The position numbers and the translations under genes are program-made. Positions 17,476 to 25,544 of a stretch of DNA of 63,783 nt are shown one piece after another. Each line of letters begins with the position of its first letter. Position 1 is the stretch's first letter. The notes under the pieces are model-generated. The model ran no database searches, was not told where the DNA came from, and was given only the letters and a program-made list of their open reading frames with translations. The stretch is from an uncultured Alphaproteobacteria bacterium (lineage in GTDB: Bacteria > Pseudomonadota > Alphaproteobacteria > UBA8366 > JADFVY01): positions 1 through 63,783 of the forward strand of contig CAMYNJ010000083.1 in the NCBI GenBank assembly GCA_947259795.1, written 5' to 3'.

Positions 17476-17503
17476 TTGACAAGCGCCATGCGCTGAATAA
17501 TCT
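17476..17503 (+). promoter_or_regulatory. Predicted promoter of gcvH with an inverted repeat in the spacer
   Basis: A perfect TTGACA (17476-17481) is followed after 16 nt by TAATCT (17498-17503). The spacer holds AGCGC-CAT-GCGCT (17482-17494), a small perfect inverted repeat placed where a repressor could block polymerase. Transcription would start about 20 nt before the gcvH ATG. Confidence 0.45.
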
Positions 17504-17532
17504 GGATTTCGCAATAAACGGGGGTTCACGTC

Positions 17533-17913
17533 ATGAGCAGCGATCTTCGATATTCCGAGGAACATGAATGGGTGTTGTTGGACGGCGATATCGCCACGGT
17601 CGGCATCAGCGATTTCGCCCAGCAGCAGTTGGGCGATGTGGTATTCGTCGAATTGCCGGATGTTGGCCGCGCGGTTGAGCGGGGCGCCGAGATCGCTGTC
17701 GTCGAATCGGTCAAGGCGGCCAGCGAAATCTATGCCCCATTGTCCGGTGAAGTGGTGGAAATCAACGATGCCCTCACCGACGAGCCGGCAAAGGTCAACG
17801 AGTCGCCCGAGGGAGACGGCTGGTTTTTCAAGATGCGCCTTACAAACGCGGCGGAAGTCGCCGAACTGATGGACGCCGCTGCCTACAAGACCTTTACCGA
17901 CGAACAGGGATAG
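17533..17913 (+). CDS. gcvH: Glycine cleavage system H protein
   Basis: 126 residues. The lipoylation site is Lys61 in [14 protein letters not shown], and the N-terminus [16 protein letters not shown] is typical. The H protein carries the aminomethyl intermediate on its lipoyl arm between the P, T and L proteins of the glycine cleavage system. gcvT and gcvP, often adjacent, are not in the window, so gcvH is a stand-alone gene here with its own promoter and a strong terminator. The length is normal for the family. Confidence 0.96.
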   Translation: MSSDLRYSEEHEWVLLDGDIATVGISDFAQQQLGDVVFVELPDVGRAVERGAEIAVVESVKAASEIYAPLSGEVVEINDALTDEPAKVNESPEGDGWFFKMRLTNAAEVAELMDAAAYKTFTDEQG

Positions 17914-17946
17914 ATTTGCGCGCCCATACAGGCTGACAAAGCAAGG

Positions 17947-17976
17947 AAAAACCCCCGCTTTGCCGGCGGGGGTTTT
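17947..17976. terminator. Bidirectional rho-independent terminator between gcvH and atpF
   Basis: AAAAA then CCCCCGC (17952-17958), a 7-nt loop, GCGGGGG (17966-17972), then TTTT. The perfect GC stem is flanked by A-run and T-run, so it can end transcription from both the + strand (gcvH) and the minus strand (ATP synthase F0 operon). Confidence 0.9.
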
Positions 17977-18010
17977 GCATTGGTTTCGGCCCGGACGCCG
18001 CCTCAGTGCC

Positions 18011-18505
18011 TCAATGCAGCTTGTTCGGAATATCCTTGATTGCATCGGCGACGGCCTGTTCGCCGGATTTGCCTGCCATCTTTTCCTCCAGCAGCCTTGC
18101 CGTGGCGTCAATCGCCATGTCGACGGCCTTTTCGCGGATTTCCTCCAGCGCGGCCGCTTCGGCCTGGGCGATCTTGTCGGCCGCCTGCCGTTCACGCCGC
18201 GCGACGGATGCCTCCAGTTCGGCCTCGGCCTGTGCCTTCGACCGCTCGGCTTCCTCGCGCGCATGAGCAATGATCTGTTCGGCTTCCTGGATGGCCTCGC
18301 GCTGGCGGCGCTGATAGCTGGCGAGCATTGCCTGGGCTTCTTCGCGCAGGCGCTGGGCTTCCTCGACTTCCCCGCGGATATTCGCAATTCGGCCATCCAG
18401 TGCCTGGGTAAGAACCCGCCTGCCCGGTTTGAAAACCGCGATAACGAAGATGGCGAAGGCTACGCCGACCCAGAATGTCGTGCTGTGAATCAGCGCTTCC
18501 ATCAT
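18011..18505 (-). CDS. atpF: F0F1 ATP synthase subunit b
   Basis: 164 residues: one N-terminal membrane helix (TTFWVGVAFAIFVIAVFKPG) followed by a long charged, alanine-rich coiled coil. This is the peripheral stalk subunit of the ATP synthase. It pairs with the divergent b' subunit encoded by the preceding gene, with which it overlaps by 4 bp (ATGA), so the two are translationally coupled. It is the last gene of the F0 operon, and a strong terminator follows. The separation of F0 from F1 genes is normal in alphaproteobacteria. Confidence 0.94.
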   Translation of the reverse strand: MMEALIHSTTFWVGVAFAIFVIAVFKPGRRVLTQALDGRIANIRGEVEEAQRLREEAQAMLASYQRRQREAIQEAEQIIAHAREEAERSKAQAEAELEASVARRERQAADKIAQAEAAALEEIREKAVDMAIDATARLLEEKMAGKSGEQAVADAIKDIPNKLH

Positions 18506-19095
18506 GCCTTCTCCTTCAGACTGGCGGCAACGGCAGCCTTGGCATCGGCGCCGGATACCTTCAGCCCCGCCAGCTTGGCGGCGACCTCCTGGACGACTTC
18601 GATGGCGACGTCCTGGAGATTGGCGAGCGCGGGCTCCTTGGCGGCGATAATGCGCGCCTCTGCCGCCTTGGTATCCTCCGCCAGTTTGGCGGCCAAGGCC
18701 GTACGGCGCGCGGTGGCGCTTTCAGCTATGCCCTCGGCGACTTCCCGGTGGATTGCCTTGGCCTGTTCGGCGGCGTCCGCGAGCGCTTTTTCGTAAGCCG
18801 CCATGGCGGCCTCGGCTTCTTCTCGATGGCCGGAAGCCTTGTCCAGATCGTCGTCGATTTTCCGGCTGCGGGTTTCCAGCGCCTCTTCGATCTTCGGCAG
18901 CGCATTGTTGCGCATGATAATGAAGAAGACGACGAGGGATACCGTCAGCCAGAACAGCTGCGTCGCAAATGTCGACGAATCGAACTGTGGCAGCGTGTCG
19001 CCGCCCTCCGCCGCCGCGAGGGCAAGGGAAGGCATCACCGCGGCGACCGCTGCGATACCGGCCAGTACGACGGATCTTGCCTGTGCGACCATCAT
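18502..19095 (-). CDS. atpG: F0F1 ATP synthase subunit b'
   Basis: 197 residues from ATG 19095, with AGGAA 7 nt upstream; a second ATG follows immediately. A hydrophobic signal-like stretch precedes the membrane helix QLFWLTVSLVVFFIIMRNNA, and the rest is a long alanine- and glutamate-rich coiled coil. This is the second, divergent b-type stalk subunit (b', also named AtpX or AtpF2) found in photosynthetic and many alphaproteobacterial enzymes, forming a b/b' heterodimer in the peripheral stalk. It lies 64 bp after atpE. The naming varies among annotations. Confidence 0.92.
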   Translation of the reverse strand: MMVAQARSVVLAGIAAVAAVMPSLALAAAEGGDTLPQFDSSTFATQLFWLTVSLVVFFIIMRNNALPKIEEALETRSRKIDDDLDKASGHREEAEAAMAAYEKALADAAEQAKAIHREVAEGIAESATARRTALAAKLAEDTKAAEARIIAAKEPALANLQDVAIEVVQEVAAKLAGLKVSGADAKAAVAASLKEKA

Positions 19096-19159
19096 TTCGT
19101 TCCTGGATGTCCTGGTTCCCGGGAGCAGGCGTGCGACCCGCAGGCCGCTTCCCACAACC

Positions 19160-19384
19160 TCAGCCAAAGAGGACGAGGAACGAAATCAGCAGGGCATACA
19201 GCGCAACCGCCTCGACGAGTGCAAAGCCCAGCATGGCCATCGGAAAGATCTGCGGCCGGGTCGCCGGGTTGCGGGCGATCGAGCCGATCAACGACGAAAA
19301 GATGTTACCGATACCGACGCCCACGCCGGACAGTCCGATCACGGCAAGGCCTGCGCCGATCATCTTCGCGGCTTCAAGTTCCAT
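19160..19384 (-). CDS. atpE: F0F1 ATP synthase subunit c
   Basis: 74 residues forming a two-helix hairpin. The first helix is glycine-rich ([20 protein letters not shown]), the loop carries the conserved RNPATRPQ, and the second helix has the proton-carrying carboxylate Glu58 in [13 protein letters not shown]. There is no Na+-type ligand set (no Q..ET pattern), so the ring is expected to be proton-driven. It lies 68 bp downstream of atpB and is normally translated at high level for ring stoichiometry. Confidence 0.97.
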   Translation of the reverse strand: MELEAAKMIGAGLAVIGLSGVGVGIGNIFSSLIGSIARNPATRPQIFPMAMLGFALVEAVALYALLISFLVLFG

Positions 19385-19452
19385 TGTCTTGTTTCCCGTT
19401 TATTGGTCCAGATAATTGATGCGATGTACGAAAGCGACTTCCGCGTTTCGTA

Positions 19453-20190
19453 CTAGTGGAGATGCAGCGCGTCGTTAAGGTACAGGCAGGTCAACACGGT
19501 GAAGACGTAAGCCTGCAGGAAAGCGACGAGCAGTTCGAAACCGGTCAGCGCAACATCCATCGCGATCGGCGCCAGACCGCCGATCCCAAAGGTGGCGGCG
19601 CCCAGCGGCACTACGAAACCGGCAAAAACCTTCATCATCGTATGGCCGGCCATCATATTCGCAAACAGGCGAATCGACAGGCTGACCGGACGCGACAGGT
19701 AGGAGATGATCTCGATCGGGATCATCAGCGGCATCATCAGCGCCGGCACGCCCGAGGGCACGAAGAAGCTGAAGAAATGCAGCCCGTGCTTGACGATACC
19801 GACGATGGTGACCGCCACAAACACCGTCAGAGCCAATCCCAGGGTCACGATGATGTGGCTGGTATAGGTGAAAGCGCCCGGGATCAGGCCAAGCAGGTTC
19901 CCGAACAGAATGAACATGAAAAGCGTGAATATATATGGAAATAAGCGCCGCCCCGCGTCGCCGACATTGACCCGTACCATATTCGCAATGAACTCGTAGG
20001 CCATTTCCGTCATGACCTGCCAGCGGCCAGGAACCAGCGCGCGGCGCCGCGCGCCCAATGCGAGGAATACCGAGGCTACGGCAACGGAAATAGTCATCCA
20101 GAATGCAGAATTTGTATAGGAAAGATCCACGCCGCCGATATGGATCGGGATTATCGTGTGGATCTCGAACTGTTCAATCGGGCTTGCCAC
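19453..20190 (-). CDS. atpB: F0F1 ATP synthase subunit a
   Basis: 245 residues with a GTG start preceded by GAGG. Several membrane helices are visible; the essential arginine is in SLSIRLFANMMAGH, and the C-terminal helices end LTCLYLNDALHLH. The subunit forms the proton half-channels against the c ring. An N-terminal extracytoplasmic stretch (IEQFEIHTIIPIHIGG) is as expected. It lies 12 bp after atpI in a tightly packed operon. Confidence 0.97.
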   Translation of the reverse strand: MASPIEQFEIHTIIPIHIGGVDLSYTNSAFWMTISVAVASVFLALGARRRALVPGRWQVMTEMAYEFIANMVRVNVGDAGRRLFPYIFTLFMFILFGNLLGLIPGAFTYTSHIIVTLGLALTVFVAVTIVGIVKHGLHFFSFFVPSGVPALMMPLMIPIEIISYLSRPVSLSIRLFANMMAGHTMMKVFAGFVVPLGAATFGIGGLAPIAMDVALTGFELLVAFLQAYVFTVLTCLYLNDALHLH

Positions 20191-20202
20191 GTTTGACCTC
20201 GC

Positions 20203-20628
20203 CTACCTCTCGCCATCCGTATTCCCCGAATTCCCTTCGGAATTCGTACCGGTATTCGCGCCCTGCGCCGGCTCTTCCTGCCCGTCCCCGTCATCCTCCG
20301 GCTTCTTGTAACCGACGGCGAGACCATAGCCCATGGCGGCGCGCCAGACATTCAGAATCGCCGCCGCCGAGCCCAGCAGGAAGAACACCACCAGGAACCA
20401 GGGCTTTGTCCCAAGCCACCAGTCCAGCCCGAGGCCGATGCCGACTCCCACCACCAGGGCGGCTACCATTTCCACCCCGATCCGGAAGGCCCAGCCCAAA
20501 CCGCTCATCCCCGGCGGTCCGCCGGAAAGAGTCTTGTTTGTCTGGCGATCGGCCCCTCGGTGCTCCCGCGCCGCGCGAAGCCGTTCTCCCAGATTATCGA
20601 AGGAGGGCGGTCTCTTGTCTTCGCCCAT
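20203..20628 (-). CDS. atpI: AtpI-family protein, first gene of the F0 operon
   Basis: 141 residues. Two central hydrophobic segments (MVAALVVGVGIGLGLDWWLG and FLVVFFLLGSAAAILNVWRA) carry the AtpZ/AtpI family pattern, flanked by a basic N-terminal tail and a low-complexity, acidic, Gly/Asn/Thr-rich C-terminal tail. AtpI proteins help assemble the c ring or take part in Mg2+ or Ca2+ transport with AtpZ; the exact role varies by organism. AGGGGG lies 6 nt before the ATG, and a good sigma-70-like promoter is about 45 bp upstream. Confidence 0.9.
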   Translation of the reverse strand: MGEDKRPPSFDNLGERLRAAREHRGADRQTNKTLSGGPPGMSGLGWAFRIGVEMVAALVVGVGIGLGLDWWLGTKPWFLVVFFLLGSAAAILNVWRAAMGYGLAVGYKKPEDDGDGQEEPAQGANTGTNSEGNSGNTDGER

Positions 20629-20672
20629 CTCGGCCCCCTGGAATTATCGACGCCACGCCGCAAAGCGCGGGC

Positions 20673-20701
20673 ACCATACTTATGCGAAAAATCCAAGTCA
20701 A
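20673..20701 (-). promoter_or_regulatory. Predicted sigma-70-like promoter of the ATP synthase F0 operon
   Basis: On the minus strand TTGACT (20701-20696) and TATGGT (20678-20673) are separated by exactly 17 nt in the 149-bp gap between smc and atpI. Transcription would start near 20666, giving a leader of about 38 nt before the atpI ATG. Confidence 0.6.
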
Positions 20702-20777
20702 GGTGGAATACCGCGTTGCGGCAACCTGTCCAAAAAGCGCAGAAAATATGGAGTTCCAGCAGGTCTGCGAGGCGGTC

Positions 20778-23700
20778 TTAAGCCGACTCCCGCATCTCCT
20801 CGGCGCGGGTCAGGTCGACCGAGACCAGCTGGCTTACTCCCGGCTCACCCATGGTGACACCGAACAACCGGTCCATGCGGGCCATGGACATGCGGTGATG
20901 GGTAACCACCAGGAAGCGGGTCGTGCCGCTGTGCGACAGCTCGTTCAACAACGAACAGAACCGGTCGACATTGCTGTCGTCCAGCGGTGCGTCGACCTCA
21001 TCCAGCACGCAGATCGGCGCCGGGTTGGTCAGGAACACCGCGAACAGCAGCGACACGGCGGTCAACGCCTGCTCGCCGCCCGACAAGAGCGACATCGAGG
21101 TCAGTTTCTTGCCTGGCGGGCTCGCCATGATTTCCAGCCCGGCATCCAGCGGGTCTTCTTCCTCGGTCAGGGTCAGATGCGCCCGCCCACCGCCGAACAG
21201 CCGGGTGAACAGCTCCTGAAAATGCTCGTTGACCTGGGCGAAGGCCGCCATCAGGCGCTCGCGCCCCTCACGGTTCAGTGCGCCGATGCCCTGGCGCAGG
21301 CGTGCGATCGCCGCCAGCAGGTCCTCGCGCTCGGTCTGCATGGTGGTGATCTGCTCCTGCAGTTCCGCGGCCTCGGTCTCGGCGCGCAGGTTCACCGGAC
21401 CCATCCCGTCGCGTTCGCGGGTCAGCCGCTCCAGCCGCGTCGACGCGGCGTCGGCGGGCGGGATGGTTTCGCCTTCGCCGATCTCGGCCGCCTCAAATAT
21501 TTTCTCCGGCGCGATGGCCAGTTTTTCGCGTATCCGCTCCACTACCGTCTGGCGGTCGCGCTCGGCCTGTTCGACCTGCGCTTCGGCGCGCACCTGTTGC
21601 TCGCGGGCCGCGGCCAGAGCGGTTTCGGCGGCCTTCAGTTCCCTGTCGGATTCCATCTGGCCGGCTTCCGCCGTCGCCAGGCGGTCTGCGGCCGCCCCGC
21701 GTTTTCCCTCGGCCTCGACGATCCGGTCCATCAGCAACGCCCGTTGGCCTTCCAGTTCGTCGGGCCGGGCGGCCAGCCGCTCACTTTCCTCTTCTGCCGC
21801 AGTGCGGCGTTCCACCAGGTCGGCCAGCCGTTCGGCGGCGCCTGCCGCGCGGCGGCGCCAGCTATCGGCTTCCGCCTCGATCGCCAGCAGACGCTCGCCG
21901 CGTCGTTCGGATTCCGCGACCAACCGGTCATAGGCACTGCGCCGCTCCGCCTGGCGGGCCCGCAGCTCGGCCAGTTCCGTACGCAGGCCGGTTACCGTCT
22001 CGCGCATGGACGAGGCATCCTCCAGCCCCGACAGTTCGCTTTCCGCTTCCGATAAATCGGCTTCGGCCTGCTCGCGGTCCGCCGTCGTGCTCTCCAGCGA
22101 TTCGATCAGCGCCGTCAGCCGGGATTCCTGTGCCACCCGGGCGTTGGTCAGGCGCGTATGCTCTTCACGGGCGGCGTTGAGCCTGGCAAAGCCGCTGCGC
22201 ACGGCTTCGCGGGCATTGCGCTCGCGGCCGGCCGCCTCGTCGCGGGCCGTGCGGGCGGTATCCGCGGCCTCTTCGGCGGCTTCGGCCTTCGCTTCGGCCT
22301 CGCGGCGCGTGGCCCGGATTTCGGCCAGCCGGTTGCGCTGGGCCAGCCGGGTCGCGGCCGCCGTCGGCGCCCCCGCGGAAATCGTGAAGCCGTCCCAGCG
22401 CCATAATCCGCCATCGCGCGATACCAGCCGCTGCCCGGCCTTCAACGACGCCGCAAGGCGTGCGCCCGCCGCCGCATCTTCGACCACGCCGACGGCCGAG
22501 AGGCGGCGCGACAACTCGTCGGGCGCCTTTACGAAGCCGGCCAGTGCCGGCGCGCCGCCGGGCAGATCCGAGGGGTCCAGCGGTGGCAGCCGATGCCAGT
22601 GGACCGGGGCGGATGCGTCGACCGGCGCATTAAGATCCTCGCCCAGCGCGGCGCCCAGCGCGGTCTCGTAGCCGGTATCGACGGTGACCGAATCGATCAC
22701 CGGCGGGAACAGGTCGCCCTCGGCCGGCTCCAGCAACTCGGCCAGCGCCTGTTCCTCGGCTTTTAGCCTGGCCAGCGCCGACTGGGCGTCCTGGACGGCG
22801 ATCCGCGCGGCATTTTCCGACTCCTCGGCCTCGGCGCGGATCGACTCGACGGCCTCCTGCGCCGCGCGCGCTTCCTCCACGGCGGCCTTCGCCTCTTCCA
22901 TGACGGCGGCGGCCGCGGTCATCACCTCGTCGGCCCCCAGCGCCGACGCCCGCTCGGCGCGCTCGGCCTCCAGTTCCTTTTCGCGGGCGGACAGGCGCGC
23001 CGCGCGTTCCGACAGCTCCGAAACCCGCCGGGTCAGCGAATCGCGGCGCGCCTCGGTTTCCGCCAGCCGGCCGGTCAGTTCCTGAAGCAGCGCCTCCTTC
23101 TCCTCGACCTGCTCGCTGGCCTCGGCCAGTGCTTCAGCGGCCGACTCTTTGTCCACCGCCTCGTCTTCCTGGGCGGCGGCGAGTTCCTGGCGCTCGGCGT
23201 CGAGCCGGGTCAAGGCCTCCGACGCGTCGCCCTCCAGCGACTTTTCGCGTTCGATATCGCCGATAATCTGCACCAACTGCTGCTGCAGCTGAACCTGCGC
23301 AGTCGCCACCCGCTCGGCCTCGTTGTCCAGCTCGCGGCGCGCCAGTTGCAGATGCTGCAGGGCCGCGGCGGCCTCTGCCTCGGCCTGGCGCAGCCCCGGC
23401 AACGCCGATTGAGAATCGGCCTGTATCGTGGCCAGCTTTGCCGCCGCCTCCGTGCGCGCGGCGACCTCGGCTCGCGCCTCGGCGAGTCCGGTCCCGGTTT
23501 CCTCCACCGCCTTCATCGCACCGGTCCAGGAATGGTGCAGCAGGATCGCATCGAATTTGCGAATCTGTTCGGAAAGGCGGCGGTAGCGTCCCGCCTGCCG
23601 GGCCTGGCGCTGCAGGCCCTGATGCTGGGCCTCCAGCGCGCCGATGACGTCCTCCAGGCGCTCCAGGTTGGTTTCGGCGGCGCGCAGCCGCAATTCCGCC

Positions 23701-24236
23701 TCGTGCCGGCGCGAATGCAACCCCTTGATGCCGGCGGCCTCCTCCAGCAGGCTGCGCCGGTCCCTGGGCTTGGCGTTGATCATCGCGCTGACCCGGCCCT
23801 GGCTGACCATCGCCGTGGAATGGGCGCCGGACGCGAGGTCGGCGAACAGCAGCTGCACATCGCGGGCGCGGACGTCCTTGCCGTTGATTCGGTAGTTCGA
23901 GCCCGAGTCGCGCTCGATGCGGCGCGAAATTTCCAGTTCGTCGGCGTCGTTGAACATCGCCGGCGCCTTGCGGTCGCTATTGTCGATATGCAGAATCACC
24001 TCGGCGATATTGCGGGCGGGCCTTGAGGTGGTGCCGCCGAAGATCACGTCCTCCATGCCGCCGCCGCGCATGCTCTTGGCCGAGGTCTCGCCCATCACCC
24101 AGCGCAGCGCCTCGACCACGTTCGACTTGCCGCAGCCGTTGGGACCGACGATGCCGGTCATCCCCGGTTCGATCAGCAATTCGACCGGATCGACGAAGGA
24201 TTTAAAGCCGGTGACGCGAAGCTTGGTGAAATGCAA
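20778..24236 (-). CDS. smc: Chromosome segregation protein SMC
   Basis: 1152 residues from a TTG that encodes the expected N-terminus (HFTKLRVTGFKSFVDP). Walker A is GPNGCGKS (31-38); the C-terminal ATPase lobe has the signature LLSGGEQALTA and Walker B ICVLDEVDAPLDD. Between them lie two very long glutamate- and alanine-rich coiled coils broken by the hinge (PPVIDSVTVDTGYETALGAA onward). SMC forms an ATP-gated ring with ScpA and ScpB that organises and segregates the chromosome. It is followed upstream by dsbA, DUF721 and mutY, a conserved alphaproteobacterial order. Despite repetitive coding sequence no frameshift is seen. Confidence 0.97.
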   Translation of the reverse strand: MHFTKLRVTGFKSFVDPVELLIEPGMTGIVGPNGCGKSNVVEALRWVMGETSAKSMRGGGMEDVIFGGTTSRPARNIAEVILHIDNSDRKAPAMFNDADELEISRRIERDSGSNYRINGKDVRARDVQLLFADLASGAHSTAMVSQGRVSAMINAKPRDRRSLLEEAAGIKGLHSRRHEAELRLRAAETNLERLEDVIGALEAQHQGLQRQARQAGRYRRLSEQIRKFDAILLHHSWTGAMKAVEETGTGLAEARAEVAARTEAAAKLATIQADSQSALPGLRQAEAEAAAALQHLQLARRELDNEAERVATAQVQLQQQLVQIIGDIEREKSLEGDASEALTRLDAERQELAAAQEDEAVDKESAAEALAEASEQVEEKEALLQELTGRLAETEARRDSLTRRVSELSERAARLSAREKELEAERAERASALGADEVMTAAAAVMEEAKAAVEEARAAQEAVESIRAEAEESENAARIAVQDAQSALARLKAEEQALAELLEPAEGDLFPPVIDSVTVDTGYETALGAALGEDLNAPVDASAPVHWHRLPPLDPSDLPGGAPALAGFVKAPDELSRRLSAVGVVEDAAAGARLAASLKAGQRLVSRDGGLWRWDGFTISAGAPTAAATRLAQRNRLAEIRATRREAEAKAEAAEEAADTARTARDEAAGRERNAREAVRSGFARLNAAREEHTRLTNARVAQESRLTALIESLESTTADREQAEADLSEAESELSGLEDASSMRETVTGLRTELAELRARQAERRSAYDRLVAESERRGERLLAIEAEADSWRRRAAGAAERLADLVERRTAAEEESERLAARPDELEGQRALLMDRIVEAEGKRGAAADRLATAEAGQMESDRELKAAETALAAAREQQVRAEAQVEQAERDRQTVVERIREKLAIAPEKIFEAAEIGEGETIPPADAASTRLERLTRERDGMGPVNLRAETEAAELQEQITTMQTEREDLLAAIARLRQGIGALNREGRERLMAAFAQVNEHFQELFTRLFGGGRAHLTLTEEEDPLDAGLEIMASPPGKKLTSMSLLSGGEQALTAVSLLFAVFLTNPAPICVLDEVDAPLDDSNVDRFCSLLNELSHSGTTRFLVVTHHRMSMARMDRLFGVTMGEPGVSQLVSVDLTRAEEMRESA

Positions 24237-24277
24237 GATATTATGCCCGAATTACCAAGTGTTTGGGCCGGCAGCCG

Positions 24278-24880
24278 TCATTCCACGGCGTCTTCCAGAA
24301 TCTCGCTGAATTCGTCATAGGGCAGGTTCGTGACCTTCTTGCCGTTGACGACGAAGCTGGGCGTGCTGTCGATGCCGTATTCCATCTGCCCTTCCAGGCG
24401 CATCTGCAGTATGCCGTCCTGAAGCGCCTCGTTCGCCAGGCAACCGTCGACGTCATCCTTGCTCATGCCGCCGAGGCCGGCGAGTTGCGTCAGGACCTTG
24501 ACCGGATCCTGCGCGCGAGACCAGTTGTTCTGCTGTGCGTAAAAGGCGTTCAGGAAGATGAAGTATTTGTCCTTCGGTGCGCAGCGCGCGATCATCGCGC
24601 CCGTGGCGGCATATTTGTCCAGCGGATAATCCCGGTAGATCAGCTTGGCCTTGCCGGTTTCGATCCAGTCCTTCTTGAGTTGCGGCAGTGACTCGGCATG
24701 GAAAGTGGCGCAATGCGGACAGGTCAGCGAGGCGTATTCGATAATCGTGATCGGCGCCGCCGGATCGCCGATGACCCGTTCCGACAGCGCTTCTTCGGTC
24801 GGAAGGATTTCCGCGAAGGCGATGAAGGGCAGCAGGATGCCCGCAAAAAGGACGGCTGCAAAGCGAATCGGTCCGGTCAC
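24278..24880 (-). CDS. DsbA-family thiol-disulfide oxidoreductase
   Basis: 200 residues from the GTG at 24880, chosen because AGGAGA lies 7 nt upstream and a normal signal peptide (MTGPIRFAAVLFAGILLPFI) follows; a TTG 27 nt earlier would put extra residues before it. The thioredoxin-fold active site is CPHC (Cys54-Cys57), and the cis-proline loop is DSTPSFVVNG. Two further cysteines (IARCAPK and VDGCLAN) may form a structural disulfide. It should act in the periplasm as a DsbA- or BdbD-like oxidase or isomerase. It lies 41 bp from smc. Confidence 0.92.
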   Translation of the reverse strand: MTGPIRFAAVLFAGILLPFIAFAEILPTEEALSERVIGDPAAPITIIEYASLTCPHCATFHAESLPQLKKDWIETGKAKLIYRDYPLDKYAATGAMIARCAPKDKYFIFLNAFYAQQNNWSRAQDPVKVLTQLAGLGGMSKDDVDGCLANEALQDGILQMRLEGQMEYGIDSTPSFVVNGKKVTNLPYDEFSEILEDAVE

Positions 24881-24959
24881 GAATGGTCTCCTGACGAATT
24901 GAAACAAGCACGAATATAAGGGGTCGAATAAGGCCCCTTCAAGGCGGGGCGCGGAATCG

Positions 24960-25463
24960 TCATTCTTCCCCGCCGTCTTGGGTGTCGCTTATCACGGCGT
25001 GGCCAAGGCGCGCAAGTACGGCCCGTATCTCCGGGTCATCCACCCTGCAGAGGGCCGACTGAATCGCAGCGCGGTCCTTGGCGCTGGGCGGCTCGACAGT
25101 TTTGGCGCGGACCCGGCGACGGGGACCGGGTTGTTGGACCGCGGGTGGGGCGTGGATGATCGCGATCCGCTCGATGGCGCGATAGCCGAAATGGCCGTTG
25201 ATTCGCTCCAGCAGTTGCGGCTCCATATGCTGCAGTTCCAGGGCGAATCCGCCGGCCACCCTGATTCGCAAGGACCCGCCGTCGCGCCGGCCGGGCGGGA
25301 AGGTCAGGCGATCGGGCCAGCAGGAAGCGGCCAGTTCCGGGCCCACGATCCCTTCCCAGCCGGTTACCAGCCCGGCCTCCGCAAAGCCCCGCTTGCCGAT
25401 CGCTCGCTTCGCCAGCCCGCCGACCGACGCGGCCAGGGCCCGCGGCCCGCTGCCCCGGCGCAT
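24960..25463 (-). CDS. DUF721 protein (DciA-like)
   Basis: 167 residues from ATG 25463, which has AGGCAGGAAA just upstream; ATG 25502 (180 residues) is an alternative. The N-terminal half (GFAEAGLVTGWEGIVGPELAASCWPDRL and GGSLRIRVAGGFALELQHM) is the DUF721 KH-like domain. The proline- and arginine-rich stretch (QQPGPRRRVRAKTVEPP) and a C-terminal conserved tail follow. DUF721 includes DciA, the replicative helicase (DnaB) loading partner of bacteria without DnaC, so this is the candidate DciA here. It is divergent from mutY. Confidence 0.8.
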   Translation of the reverse strand: MRRGSGPRALAASVGGLAKRAIGKRGFAEAGLVTGWEGIVGPELAASCWPDRLTFPPGRRDGGSLRIRVAGGFALELQHMEPQLLERINGHFGYRAIERIAIIHAPPAVQQPGPRRRVRAKTVEPPSAKDRAAIQSALCRVDDPEIRAVLARLGHAVISDTQDGGEE

Positions 25464-25544
25464 TTTCCTGCCTGCTTTGTCTTGTTCCCGATCCTCGGGC
25501 ATGCTCTGATCCGCCCGCAACAATGTCCTAATAGTTACGCTTCC

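Noticed and set aside
20103..22055. A 650-codon + strand open frame opposite atpI and smc
   Set aside because: It is antisense to conserved genes and crosses the atp promoter gap; the translation has no family features.
24978..25544. An N-terminal extension of 189 residues on MutY
   Set aside because: The extension is antisense of the DUF721 gene, and MutY family similarity starts at the ATG at 25545.
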